A stretch of 64,000 bases of DNA from Marasmius tenuissimus (lineage: Eukaryota > Basidiomycota > Agaricomycetes > Agaricales > Marasmiaceae), in assembly GCA_029532415.1 (NCBI GenBank), contig JAQOTA010000069.1, forward strand, positions 558,001 through 622,000, in the 5' to 3' direction. The notes below the pieces were generated by a model that worked only from the letters and a program-made list of their open reading frames with translations, searched no databases and was not told the DNA's origin. Positions 12,116 to 23,197 of this stretch are shown one piece after another (positions within the stretch are counted from its first letter, which is position 1; each line of letters opens with the position of its first letter). The position numbers and the translations under genes were made by a program.

Positions 12116-13069
12116 GCATCATCTTGAGTCAAAGATGGCCATATCCGTTGGCTGTCTTGTCGCTGGAATCTGGACATGCCATCGCCTTGTTTTCCGATAC
12201 CGTCACTGTACACTATCATACTACGTTCAGAGTATTTACCTCCCACTCGACAGGATTTGGATATGTGACCTATAGACCGAGAGGAGATTCATTGAAGAAT
12301 CCGTCGTATCACTAATGTAATTGATACTACCATATTCGCTGTCGCCATTGGTATCTCGAGGAAACAAGGGCCGTTGTAACTCATGAGTACTTGAGTATTG
12401 TCGTGCGCCAATTCCAATTTCAATGAATTCAATGTCATGTCGGATGGTGTGTCAGCGACACTGCAACTCTTACCTCTACCAACAACACCCCTCAACGCGA
12501 CCGCGGCCAACGATTCAATATCCACCCACAGCATTGTTTTCGGTTTCCATTGTGCCGGAAGATGCTCTCGTTATAATAACCTTGTAGTCAAAGGACACTT
12601 TTGGGGTCAACGCGTGCGTTCTTGTTCTCAACGCCGTGGGGCGCGAATTAGTGAATACTGACAGTCACTCAAACTGGCTCACAGAATGTAATATTTTGAC
12701 GGACCAGCAAGTTGGAGTGATTTGGGTGATTCTGATACTACTACACCTTTTGCTAGGAATGGAGTTAGAGGGTCTGCTGGTGCGTTCTCGTGCTGATGGC
12801 CCACAGTTCCATGCGGCTGAGTCCTCAATCTCTATTTCCCATAGCCCATGAAGCCTTTATCGTTCCTTGTTGGAGCCTTTCTGTTCGCGATGGCAGTACC
12901 TCACCCTTAGCATCTTATCGATGATGCGATTACCTCCTCCCGATCCTCATGTTCACCACGCACCCCGACAATCAAAAAATTTAAACCCACGTTCGCCTGT
13001 CTTTTTTTAGGGTGCCCTCGCTTGTCCTTATATATCCTTCAACAACCGCAGCGAACCCGACCAGCCTTC
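12116..13069. other. Intergenic region upstream of the GH16 gene
   Basis: No recognisable gene. A Ser/Thr-rich open frame at 12398-12661 has no family motif. A TATATATC-like element at 13029-13036 is about 35 bp before the GH16 start. Confidence 0.4.
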
Positions 13070-14550
13070 ATGCTCATTCCCCCCTTCCTGCTGCTGCTGC
13101 TCTCGTCGTTACCGCTAGTCACATCCTACGACCTCGTTCGCTCCTACGAGGGCCAAACCTTCTTTGACGACTGGGACTTTTACGGAAGCTGGGACAACCT
13201 GACCCTAGGCGACGTCTGGTGGCTCGGTCGCGAAGATTCCTTTTCCCAGAACTTGGCCTACATCAACCAAGCCGGGAATGCTATCCTAAGGGTGGACAAC
13301 ACCTCGAATGTTCCGTTCAACGAGAAGAGGAACACAGTACGGATAACGAGCAAAGATACGTATGCAGTTGGGAGTCTTTGGGTTATTGACCTACGGCATA
13401 TACCCTTTGGGTGTTCGGTGTGGCCGGCGTTTTGGACGAAAGGACCGAAGTGGCCTGATAATGGGGAGATTGAGTGAGTGTTCGTGATTCGTTCGTGTTG
13501 TGCTTTGACTGATACGACGGAGAACTCCAGTATAATCGAAGGTATCAATAATATGGCTGCGAACCAGATGGCTCTCCATTCGACACCTGGATGTTTCTTG
13601 CCCACACAGGGCATGCAGACTGGGAAGACGCTCGTGACAGATTGTTCGACGGATGCGGGGTGTACAGTTGGGGAGCTCATTCCGAATAGTTATGGACCGG
13701 GATTTACGGCTGCAGGTGGGGGTGTGTGGGCTACGCAATTTGATGTTTCGGGGTGAGTACCGTAGTTGATTCTCTGCGTGTGCGTATCACTAATTCTCAT
13801 TTTTGCGTCGTAGGATATAGTATGTTTCTCGCCACACATTCACTGTCTCGATGCTGACCGTTGACGCTCATCAGTATCTGGTTCTGGAGTGTACGCCCTC
13901 GTTCTCTCCCTTTTTTATCCTACGCACGAAGTTCTAATTTTCAACCTAATTCATTAGCGCGCCTCCATCCCTAAATCCATTCGGGATTCCGACTTTTCAT
14001 CTTCACTGCAAATGTTCGACTGGGGCCTACCATCGGCTGCCTATCCTGCTATAGGCTGCAATGTTACCGAATTCTTCTCACCTCAGAACTTAGTGTTGGA
14101 TATCACGCTTTGTGGGAAATGGTGGGTCCATTCTTCCATCCGTGTGTCGCGGCGAGTACTGACTGGGAATACGGCTGACAGGGCAGGCGAACCGGAGAAC
14201 TACCTCCCTAGTTGTGCGGATCAGGGGCCGACGAAGAAATGTGTGAGTACCTCAATACACATCGTCGTGCGTTCGTATCTTTCCTTACTCGACCTCTTCG
14301 TTCACGGCAGTACACGGATAACGTCGTTGGACCTGGATCACCGAAATACGACAATGCGTATTTTGAAGTCGAGTATGTGAGGGCGTATACGACTGGAGGT
14401 GTTATGCCGACTCCGACGACACCGCCGTCTGTACCTGGGAGGGCTGGATCTGGGTTGAAGAATGGGGCGGTGGGGGGGACGGAGATGAGGGTGGGGTGGG
14501 TTGGTGTGGTCTTGGGTGTTGTGGTATCGTTATTGGTGGCGGGGTGGTAA
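13070..14550 (+). CDS. GPI-anchored glycoside hydrolase family 16 glucanase/transglycosylase
   Basis: A GH16 enzyme of the laminarinase-like branch, probably acting on beta-1,3/1,6-glucan of the cell wall. The signal peptide is MLIPPFLLLLLSSLPLVTS. The first intron (about 13475-13529) splits the catalytic motif, and splicing gives NGEIDIIEGINN with the ExDxxE catalytic residues intact. Family landmarks follow: CSVWPAFWTKGPKWPDNGE, TPGCFLP, YGPGFTAAGGGVWATQ, QMFDWGLPSAAYP and the C-terminal YFEVEYVRAYTTGG. A hydrophobic tail (VGVVLGVVVSLLVAGW) fits a GPI-attachment signal. The start at 13070 was preferred over 13022 because the signal peptide begins there. Several short introns interrupt the second half. 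The gene looks intact. Confidence 0.9.
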
Positions 14551-15502
14551 TGAGGACTCGGGAGTACGGTTTTTTATGGTCGGTCATGCGGAGTATCGGG
14601 GTGTCGATGGACGTATTGCTATGTTATTCGTATAGATGTGGACTCGGACACTGTGTTAGACGCTTGGGAGTTTCGGTTGTTTATTTATTGTACTTTACTT
14701 ATGATTTCACGAGTTACCTACGAGTGCATTGATTATACAGTACCCACATGGAGACCTGGGGCCCTCCGACAATGATACCGTAGATCGGATGATGTTGAAG
14801 GCGTAGAGTTTGGACGTTGCGTATTCATACTCATTGGTTTACGCCGCACGCTTTCCGACTCTCCCAGGTCTCGAGCGTCCGACACGACACACTTGAAGCC
14901 CTGAGTCGAATCCCTCTTTTTAGCACGAGTCCGAATGCGGGTTATTCGCACCTCGGAGTATCACCCCAACGAGTGGTATGGGGTATCGTATGGGACTAGT
15001 AGTAATGAATGAAAGGGAGGATGGAGTGTTGGATGTCGAGTCATAGGCGTATTGAGCACTGAGCACTGACTCGGGAGTCATTGGACTTCCTTTGAACGAC
15101 CAAGTTGGCTGTGATACTCGGGTAGAATGAACGGGTCTTACCCTGATACTTCATAAGATGTCGCTTGAATGTATGATTCTCTGGCTCTTGCCAGTTGACA
15201 CTCTCTGACCCTCTATGTTAAGTTGGCGCCTTCCGCATCACTTGTTCATAGGACGATCCCGAGCAGACTGACCCTTGTCTCAGTCAATGTTTATAGTGTT
15301 TGATTGTACATACTACAGAAGTGGCTATCGAAATGCGAGTTGCTGCTGTATGACACAGCAGCAGTGTATCTGGTGGCCACGCGCTTTCCGGGTGACACCT
15401 GAGGCCCAGATCATAGTGGACGCCGTGATAAGCATTGTTTTCTCTCAATCTTCTCTATATCCTTAATTCCTTCATACGCATTGGTTCGCATAAATCTCGT
15501 GT
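14551..15502. other. Intergenic region between convergent genes
   Basis: Lies between the 3' ends of the GH16 gene and the NLR block. Nothing recognisable was seen on either strand. Confidence 0.45.
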
Positions 15503-17314
15503 TCAAAATCCACCGTATACGTCCTCCTCGATTTGTGAGTTGTTGATCAGGTACCGTCGCAAAGCCTTAACCTGATTTTGTGCCCACTGTTCCCATGGCA
15601 AAGCAAGGATCTGCCTTCTCAAAGCATCCTGCTTGTCAGTGAATTTCGCTGGGAAGGTCTTTCGGGAGGAACACAGTCAGCTGTGGTGCAAAACAAGGAT
15701 CGATAGAGAGTAACCCAGAAGCACATTACTCACCGCGATCCACTTGAGGAGATTCCTCTTTCCTTTGTCCCCGTTTGAAGAATAGACCCTCAGGAATCCA
15801 GATCCTTTCGCGAGATCGAAGAATGTCTGGCAGAGTAATAATAGCTCTGTATTGAGGCGACAGTGTTCCAGCAGCGATGACCCCAACACTTTCACAAGGA
15901 TCCAACCCATCTCCCGACGCACTGACTCTTTTGCTTTCTCCATCTCCTCATCCTCCTCTTTCTCCCACTGCTCTGTCTTAGTGTCCTGAGCAAGCTCCTC
16001 AAAAGAGGAGACATACACTCTAAAGAGCCGCATGCAATCTTCCTGGTGCACAACGTAAGCTTCCTGCCACGCAACGTGTCCTGGATCGCGCGACACATTC
16101 CCATCAGAGGGACAGCGACAATCCGTGAGGCGTGGCAGATGGCTCGAACTAATACTGGCACGAAATGCATCTAGTTCGCTAATACCTACACAACAAACCT
16201 GTCGAGCAATTTGCTGCACAGCGTTATCTGGCGGAGACACGCCTGGAGGCCATTCAAGATGGAACAACCTGGGATGGTTTTCAAACCTGTGCACGAGAAC
16301 TTCCACCATGCAGGTTACTTCGTCAATCTCTTGACAATGGGCCTCAACCTCTTCGTGACTGGAACATTTGTGATCCAGTTCTTCAGTCTTTTGGCCAGCA
16401 TTTGCACAGTCTGTTGCTTCCTGCTGGAGAAAAAGACATAAGGGTGAGATATGACCCGAGTTGAAGGTAGGTCAACACTCACATATTTCTGGACCCATGG
16501 CACCAGCTTCTGAAAGGTTCTATCCCATACTGCAGAACCATTGATACTTGTCTGACACCAGAAGGCAAAGGCAAGATCGACATTTTGCAGATCATACAAC
16601 ATATCCTGAGTTGGTTTTGAGAACAAGATGCAGAAACCAATCCATCTGTTGAAGAAAGGCCTGGCTTCCCCGCCATGGAGTTGGTCAAAGCTAGGTATAC
16701 ATATGAGAGAAGGTGCATGGTGAAAGTCTGGAGAAAGACATCATTACCTGCACGCCCGCACTCTCTCAGTCGAGAGATTTTGAAGCCATAGATGCACAAT
16801 GACCAGTCTCTCAGTGGTAAGGTCAATGTGAAAGTTCTGCGACCTGCTCTTATCGACCAGATAGTCTCTGAACGAGGTGTGGTACACATGTAGGCCATGC
16901 TCTGGACCACAAATGTCCAGTAGTGATCGCATGCTATACAATGTCAGATCCACTTCCTTTGAGGATACCCCAAGGAGAAGCTCAATACAAGCTGGAGAGG
17001 GTTCCAGGTGGCCTGGAAGTATTAAGATGGCTGCGAGAATGCAGCAAACTTTATCATGATCGGGATCAGCACTCTTGAGTAACGAGTTGTAGAGACAGTC
17101 AAGTTGGTAGTATGGTGACCTGGCTTGATGATTTGGAGTCCTGTTGTGGACATAACATCAACTAAATTTCGCTTGTATGATAGAAGTTGAGAGCCCACCT
17201 TTGCTCGTCACTTAAATGATACTTTAAGGAGTCAAGTGCCTCTTCAAAGTGTTGAATAACTCTAATTGGGATCAAACCATCCTGTCGGATTAGGTCAACA
17301 ATGACCAAATTTCT
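15503..17314 (-). pseudogene. C-terminal part of a second NLR (post-NACHT module), 5' truncated
   Basis: Begins directly after the stop of the upstream NLR, in the same frame, with NLVIVDLIRQDGLIPIRVIQ. That segment aligns with FVYATVAAKFIGLPCSDPIE of the upstream NLR, just after the nucleotide-binding core. It then has VCCILAAILILPGHLEPSP, IELLLGV, YHTSFRDYLVDKSRSQNFHI and PTQDMLYDLQNVDLAFAFW, each with a counterpart in the upstream gene. It continues about 250 residues beyond the point where the upstream gene stops, ending GCIPxxx-free in EEDVYGGF before TGA at 15503-15505. No P-loop or N-terminal domain is present. Introns are needed. It could be a 3' part reached by stop readthrough, or a dead fragment; the latter is more likely. 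Confidence 0.7.
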
Positions 17315-19664
17315 TCAAGGAACACAAAGACAGACCACTGGAGTCAACCAGGATATAACTGTTTCCAAGGGACGAACAACCATGAACAGGAAGTTTTCAT
17401 GCTCGGAGTGCACGAGGGCCATGGAGAAGGCGACACGCATCAGATCCAGGTTTTCGAGATCAGACAACAGCTCGTCACTGGGCCGTTGTATACCACAGCA
17501 GAAGTCGGCCCATCCAGCCCACAATAAAGGCGGCATCTGGTCGCATTCAGTCCTAAGCGAAAGCACAGGAAAGTATTCAGATGTTATACAGAGGAGATAA
17601 AAGTAGACACACCTTGAAATGGGCTGGTTGTTTGGTACAAGTGCCTTGATCCACCGCTGTGCAAGAAAGTCGTGATGTTTCAATATGTCAGTGTACCACA
17701 CCTGAGATGGATCACGTGTATGTAGGATAGTGCGAAAAAATGGCTCCAACACGACCTTGTCCGACCGCGCGACTAACTGACATGTCTTCAAGAACTCTGT
17801 CACCAAAGACACACCATCGCCTAAAATGAGTTCACCGAAAGTTTGAACCTGCCCCGAGCTGTACGTATGGTCGGGAAGCCAAAAAAGTAGAGTCAATGCC
17901 AAGTCGAGTTGTTGACGGTCTGGATAGGCAGAGAGAATAGTTCGAAGGAGGTTATCCGTTTCGATGAGTAGTCGTTTGGTTAGCATTTCGTCTGTGCCAA
18001 CACAAAAGGTGACCCATCCTTCAAGGAGACAGTGGACAGCGGAGGTAGGATCCGGGCGGAGAATGATATTTGGGTTGGTTTTGACCTGCCGAGTGAGCGT
18101 CCGAAGCCACTGAGCAACAAGAGACTCATGAAAGGCAGCCCGGTCAATGTAGAACTGTCCTGAACGCGACGGATCGTAGAGAAACTCGGTGAATGAAGTG
18201 TGGTATGGAGTAACGGCTACATTCCCGGTTGAAATATTGAGTACGGAGTGCATGTATCGCAGTATGCGGTCCGCTCCTCCTGTAGGTAGCTCAAGGAGCA
18301 ACTCAATGAACTGGGGCGAAGGTGGGGCATGAGGAGGAAGGATAAAGACTGCGGCGAGGATAGAGAGCAGTTCCCGATGATTCGGAGAGACGGAAAGTAT
18401 GATATGGTAAAGGAGGTCGAGCTCGGAGAACGAAGAGGCGTCCGAGTGGTTGTCTGGTGTGTAGCTAAGAATATGATGGAGTTGCTCGATGGGGTCGGAA
18501 CAGGGAAGGCCGATGAATTTAGCGGCAACGGTGGCGTAAACGAACTGGCCCGACGACTTCCGAACCAGGCATTCAAGATCTGCTTCTGATGGCCAGGGAT
18601 CCGAGAACTCGATGCGAGTGTTTTCAGGACGTCCGCGGATTTCGTCGAATGCGTGGAGGTAATAGCGTTCAATATCTCGGCTGGGAAGGAACGACTCGTC
18701 CAACAGGATGTGCTTGGTGAATCGGCTGAGGGGCGTTTGGCAAAAAGCATCTTTAATCCAGGACTCTGGCCGGCTGCAAATGAGAAATCGTAAGGGAAAA
18801 GAGGGGTTTTGCTGATATGATGAGACGATAGCGGAAAGGACTCGCAACTGGGTTCGGTCGTCGCCGCACTCGTCCAAGCCATCTATGATAACCACAGCAG
18901 GTTCTTTCGAGGCGCCTGACATAGCCCAATTGCCTCTAATAGCTTCCCAGATCCGTCGGATACAGTCCCACCACTGACGTTTGGGCGTACATGGTTTTAC
19001 CACGAGCTCCTGGAATTGTTCCTCTAACCTCTCTTCCAAGATCGTCGGATTGTCGGAGATCCTCTTCTCAATCGCATCTTTCAACGACGTGTTGACCATC
19101 TTGAGTCCGTGTGCGATCGATGGCACAAGCGCCGACGGATTGTTTCTACGAGGATCGGACCTGAAGAAGAAGAAAGAGGTGACAAGCCCGTTCTCTTCAG
19201 CGGATTTGGCGACAGTCATCGCAATGGCTGTTTTGCCAACACCCGCAGGACCTGAGAGCCAGCACAACGGAAGAGGCTGATGCTTCGCTGACCTCCATCC
19301 GTGAATCATTCCAAGAGCCTTTACACGAGTCCCTTCGAGGCACTCCCCACGCGAGAACTGCTGCTCAGCTTTGTGAGATGCTCCGACTCCGGCGATGGCA
19401 TCCCAGAGGCTTTTATGTGCTGTGGACAGGTACGTGTCTAAGAATGTTGGTATTCAACGCAGTAAAGTAGAAGGACCCACGTTTGGAACCTGTCGTGTCA
19501 AAGTTCTTCATAAAGTTGTTCACCTCTCCGACAATCATCTGTCCTCCCCCGTAGCTAATATTCTGGGTAATTGCATTGTTCTGCTGTCCGGGACCAGCAT
19601 AGGTGTTTTGCATGACCATCCTTTCACGAAAGGTACGAGAGAGAGAATTTTTGACCGTCAACAC
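17315..19664 (-). CDS. NACHT-domain NLR (STAND P-loop ATPase)
   Basis: A fungal NOD-like receptor of the kind linked to self/non-self recognition and cell death; its ligand is unknown. The N-terminal leader is Asn/Gln-rich (NTYAGPGQQNNAITQNISYG). One intron then joins it to HKSLWDAIAGVGASH. The NACHT core has Walker A GPAGVGKTAIA, Walker B VVIIDGLDECGD and the downstream RFLICSRPE. Then come SSGQFVYATVAAKFIG, ILAAVFILPPHAPPSP and YHTSFTEFLYDPSRSGQFYI, typical of the winged-helix and helical region after NACHT. No WD40, TPR or ankyrin repeats were seen. The protein stops at TGA 17315-17317, earlier than its homologous neighbour, so it may be truncated. The start at 19664 is the first ATG of the exon; 19619 and 19613 are alternatives. 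Confidence 0.85.
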
Positions 19665-20189
19665 GTAGATAATGAGGGGTTCCGGAGGGTAAATGGGGAG
19701 ATGTCGTGAGATGGGTGGTGGTGTCCAGAGTCAGCGTGTTCAAAAACCGCTCGCTGACTTGGTTCACAGCCGGAATGGGGGGCTTCTGTCAAAGACGGTC
19801 CATCACGAATCTATCAAGAAAGCGCTGTGAATGTCAACAATCATCATCATGACAGACTCGAAAAGCAGTTTGAATTCTGTCTACTCACTCCCACGGTGGG
19901 ACCTCGTGGGATGTCAACTAGCTTTTAAGTCCATCGCCATATCTATTCCTGTAGTACTAGGACAAAATTCTGATTGCAAGCTGATCGCGCCAGGGAAGTG
20001 AGGAGCGAGTGAAGAAAATGCATATTGGTACATGGGCCGTGATGGTGGTAAACATCCAACTACTTCAGATAGAAACGGAAGAAACCCTGTTGATACTTGA
20101 TAAGGATTGAGCACGTACACGTGGACAGTTGATGTCTAGGTCCTGCGCCCTGCACATTTCATGATATCAGATCCATATTTTCACCGGTT
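19665..20189. other. Upstream region of the NLR
   Basis: No gene recognised. Presumed to hold the promoter of the NLR on the minus strand. Confidence 0.35.
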
Positions 20190-20580
20190 TCTTGATATGG
20201 GGGCGACATTGCTTGTTTTCTTCGACTTGGCGAGAGTGAGAACATAGTAGTAGATCAGTCCAACTTCCAAGACGCAATGGACTCGGATTTGAGACCACGT
20301 GCTGATCACGTTCGTGTTTGAACGAGTCCGATGCGTAGAGTTTCTTCTGAACTCCCATGATCTTTTGCGCGTCCATAACCACGTAATTCAGCTCAAGATC
20401 TCCATCTTTCTTCCAATCCAATGGATTTCATCAGGTCTCCATCGACATGGGCAACAATACATCGCTTCCGACGGAGGGCATCGCATGAAGCTTCTGATGG
20501 TCTTTTCTGGCTTAGAACTGAGCGTCAGGATGTTAGGACGGGGTTGAGGGAGTCGAAAAAAGCAGTCAGCCAATCTGAAT
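20190..20580. repeat. Diverged direct repeat R1, copy 1
   Basis: Resembles 22470-22850 in the same orientation. The best preserved core is ACCACGTGCTGATCACGTTC (20296-20315 region), followed by a shared TTTGAA. Further shared words include CATAACCACG/CACAACCACC, GCATCGCATG/GCGTCGCATG, AGCGTCAGGA/GAACATCAGGA and a final GTCAGC/GTCAGT. The repeat may be a relic of a duplicated gene or promoter; the minus strand of both copies can read ERDQHVV. Function unknown. Confidence 0.5.
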
Positions 20581-20618
20581 TGTTTCATTGTTTCTTAATT
20601 TTCTCTTCTCATACTCTC

Positions 20619-20780
20619 ATGGACCATCGCGACCATCTCCAAGCGTTTATCATAGACCTCAGGACAGCCCAGGACCTGGTCCGCATCGCACAACGGCAGT
20701 CGACAAAGGGCAATGGCGCAGCAAAGACAAAAGACTTTGAGAACGAACTCAAAGCTCGTTGTAACTCCAGGTTCTTCTAG
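20619..20780 (+). other. Small open frame inside a duplicated block (53 codons)
   Basis: Starts at an ATG and reads MDHRDHLQAFIIDLRTAQDL and onward, ending ELKARCNSRFF at TAG. The second copy of the block at about 25000-25190 keeps the same frame, the same final residues and an in-frame 3-nt insertion, but has no ATG at the equivalent place. Roughly eight synonymous and eleven amino-acid changes separate the copies, so selection for protein sequence is not clear. It may be a last exon, a relic or chance. Confidence 0.25.
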
Positions 20781-21089
20781 CTGCGTTTCGTCCTTGGGGT
20801 CAAATGTTGATTTGATGCTCTTCGGTCTCATCTCTCCGGCGCGTTGCTCAAACGGGCAGTCTGATCTCCTCATATTCTCATCCTGCATCCCGACCGAACC
20901 GTTACACTCAAGAAGGGTTCTGATGCCTTCGTTCTTTCTCATAATCAATCCTTAACGCATTTTCGTCTTCGGGTGCTCGCCCGATAGCGATAGGGATTAC
21001 AACACTTCATTGGGACGTCGCCAGAGTCATGGTATTACAAACAAAATTATGTGCTATGCGATACAATTCCGATGCTTTCAAGACCGTGC

Positions 21090-21130
21090 TCAGCATTTGC
21101 ACTCGCTAGGCTTGCAGACGCGGCTATACG
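21090..21130 (-). pseudogene. Metallothionein last-exon relic
   Basis: Reads CKPSECKC then TGA on the minus strand, the same as the last exon of the three intact metallothioneins nearby. The residue before it is changed (RVCKPSECKC against CACKPSECKC), losing one cysteine. The upstream exons are missing because the duplicated block ends in the intron. Confidence 0.75.
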
Positions 21131-21286
21131 GGGTTTATAGGTCATATTCTATCATGATCGTTGGCTGATGGTCTAATCGAGCACTGCAGCACGGAACAGT
21201 ATCGCGCTTTCGTACGCAGTTCATGGTTGATTTATATACAAACTTCCGACGTTTAGCCTCTTCTGAGGCAGGTGGCTCATGACGAT

Positions 21287-21575
21287 TCAAGGAGGGTAGT
21301 TACATCTACAAGGGGTTCAATATTCAACAGTCAGTCAGGAACTTTATGAAGACTTCTAAGACAACTCACGTCCCGCCAGGGGTGCAGTTGCAGCAGCAGC
21401 GAGAGCTGTCGCTGTCGCAGGGGCTGCCACCTTTGCCGGTACTATTACATTTACAGTTCTTGCAAGCCTCGCAATTTTCGTTTTTTGTGCAGGCGCTGTT
21501 GGTGACATCTTGGATGGCACTGGGGATTTGGACCTTGAGGGTCTTGGCGACGAGGATTGGGGAAGTCGTTTCCAT
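21287..21575 (-). CDS. Cysteine-rich metallothionein-like protein (11 Cys)
   Basis: About 74 residues. The N-terminal half has no cysteine (METTSPILVAKTLKVQIPSA). It is followed by a cluster with spacing Cx6Cx2Cx2CxC (CTKNENCEACKNCKC), then CDSDSSRCCCNC and, after one intron (21306-21369, with a CTGAC branch point), a final TCNYPP before TGA. Eleven cysteines in the C-terminal half, including a CCC run, suit thiolate binding of Cu(I), Zn or Cd. It differs from the three 35-residue metallothioneins downstream and lacks their upstream motif pair. A 5'-UTR intron may precede the ATG at 21575 (CACAG just upstream). Metal binding is inferred from composition only. Confidence 0.65.
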
Positions 21576-22469
21576 ATTCTGTGCCGCGAGGTGCAAGAAG
21601 GTTCGACATTAGTCGTCAGTATATGATGGGCGAGAAAACAGGGAAGAAGACACAATGTACATCGAGCATTCATTATTGAAGGGTACGTGGGTGCCGTGGA
21701 AGAGGTCGTCCGTATGCCCTCCGTCCGGAAGTCTTCTTGACCTAGCACTGACTGAGCTTTATACTGAAGAGATTCCCGAGATGCCGGATACTGGTCTCCA
21801 AGATCCAACATGAAGCCCCGTTGCCAGGATGTTATCGATTCGTCGAAAGTTCACGATTGGTTTGCGTGCTGCGGGCTTAGTTCAATCAAAGCTGCAGCGC
21901 AGTAAAACCTACGAGTTGGCGCTATCACTTCAATTACTCCAATCGATGCGGCGATGTTCTTCAACGTTCCTAAAATCCATTCCTTACTTCGAGCAAGGCC
22001 CCGTTTCTGCGGTCCCTTTTCAACGTTTTTGATCCACTCCGAGAGGCGTTCGTACAAGGCGCAGATGAGAGAAAGGCCCTGGTTCTTTACAGTATCAGGC
22101 GCTTTCCAGAACACGCATCCGATTCCTATTGGGTGAGCTGGTCACTTTGTCTATCAAGTTTAGTATTAGACCACAACTATGGACTAGCCAGGCGCGTTGC
22201 TTCCAGCCCGTGTACCCGGGTGTAGCTGCCAAGTTGGAGTAAAAAATTGGGATGGGTATGGGTGGAGATCAAGAACTTTCCTCATCGAACACTACCGAGG
22301 AGGGAGATTCTTGGATTGTTGATGTTTGAAGGTGCATCCCACGCAATGCACAGTCTGGCGGTGAAGGAAATTTAGAGATGAAAGGAGCTCTACGATTGTT
22401 ACCTGATGAGGCCCACGTACTCATTCAAAATCAAGCCCTGTAGTACCCTTTGAGACTTTCAAGTCCATC
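21576..22469. other. Intergenic region, no gene assigned
   Basis: Upstream region of the 11-cysteine gene. An open minus-strand frame at 21851-22114 contains LSEWIKNVEKGPQKRGLARS but matches no family I know and has no supporting context. Confidence 0.35.
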
Positions 22470-22850
22470 TTTTGTTTCACTTCTCGACGGAGGGCGACGT
22501 TGCTCGTTTCCTTTGCCTTGGGGTGAGAATCAGAAATGGACGCGTTGAAGATTCACACCAGATGGACTTCTTGGGTGCACGACCACGTGCTGATCACGTT
22601 CGCATTTGAATTGCGACGCGTGATTTTGCTTTTCTCGTTTCTCGCGTCCACAACCACCAGCCTCAGCTCGGGACCCCCCAATTCCTCCCCCATATGTCGA
22701 GGGGCATCGTATTTTTATCGACATAGTCAAGAATGCCCACCCCCAACATGGGCCGCGTCGCATGGAGTTTCTAGTCTTTTCTTTGGGAACTGAACATCAG
22801 GACGGCTGGGGGAGTCAAGGATATTCGACAAAGGTCAGTCTACTCTTTCA
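22470..22850. repeat. Diverged direct repeat R1, copy 2
   Basis: Second copy of the element at 20190-20580, with the same core ACCACGTGCTGATCACGTTC followed by CATTTGAA. It lies upstream of the lectin gene, but about 350 bp from its ATG. Confidence 0.5.
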
Positions 22851-23197
22851 AGGTACTAGTGAAGAACCGCACTGAAACTCACCTGGTGCTCCAGCTGTAA
22901 GAGTCAATGCCGAACTGTCCCTCAAGACGACGGTACCTGTACCGTCTTCGAGAGTTGGCTATCGTTGTGTACGAGAGAAGCGTGCATTGCCTACAACTGA
23001 TTCTCAGCAAAAATCTGGTCGTGTATCCTGCGGATAAATTATCTCACAGGCTAAACTGACACTTTCAGTCCGATTGATGATAGCGCACGGGCTATCCACC
23101 CAGACGTCGAAAAGTAAGACCTCCCCCGGGCCTCTCCCCCTTTTCTCCTTACACTATTACACTACTACATCTACCTAATCTCATACCTATTTTCGTC

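Larger units (their letters stand above)
20619..21150. repeat. Direct duplication D1, copy 1 (3' flank and last exon of a metallothionein)
   Basis: Aligns over its length with about 25000-25545. Shared stretches include CTCGTTGTAACTCCAGGTTC, GGGGTCAAATGTTGATT and CAGAGTCATGGTATTACAAA. In copy 2 this block is the 3' flank and last exon of an intact metallothionein gene. In copy 1 similarity stops just inside the last intron, leaving an exon relic. Confidence 0.8.

Noticed and set aside
17300..17380. An intron that would remove the TGA between the two NLR parts
   Set aside because: The only plausible GT-AG candidate is 47 nt long and shifts the frame into an immediate stop.
18217..18882. A 221-codon Ser/Pro-rich frame within the NLR
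   Set aside because: Alternative frame on the same strand as the NACHT gene, without motifs.
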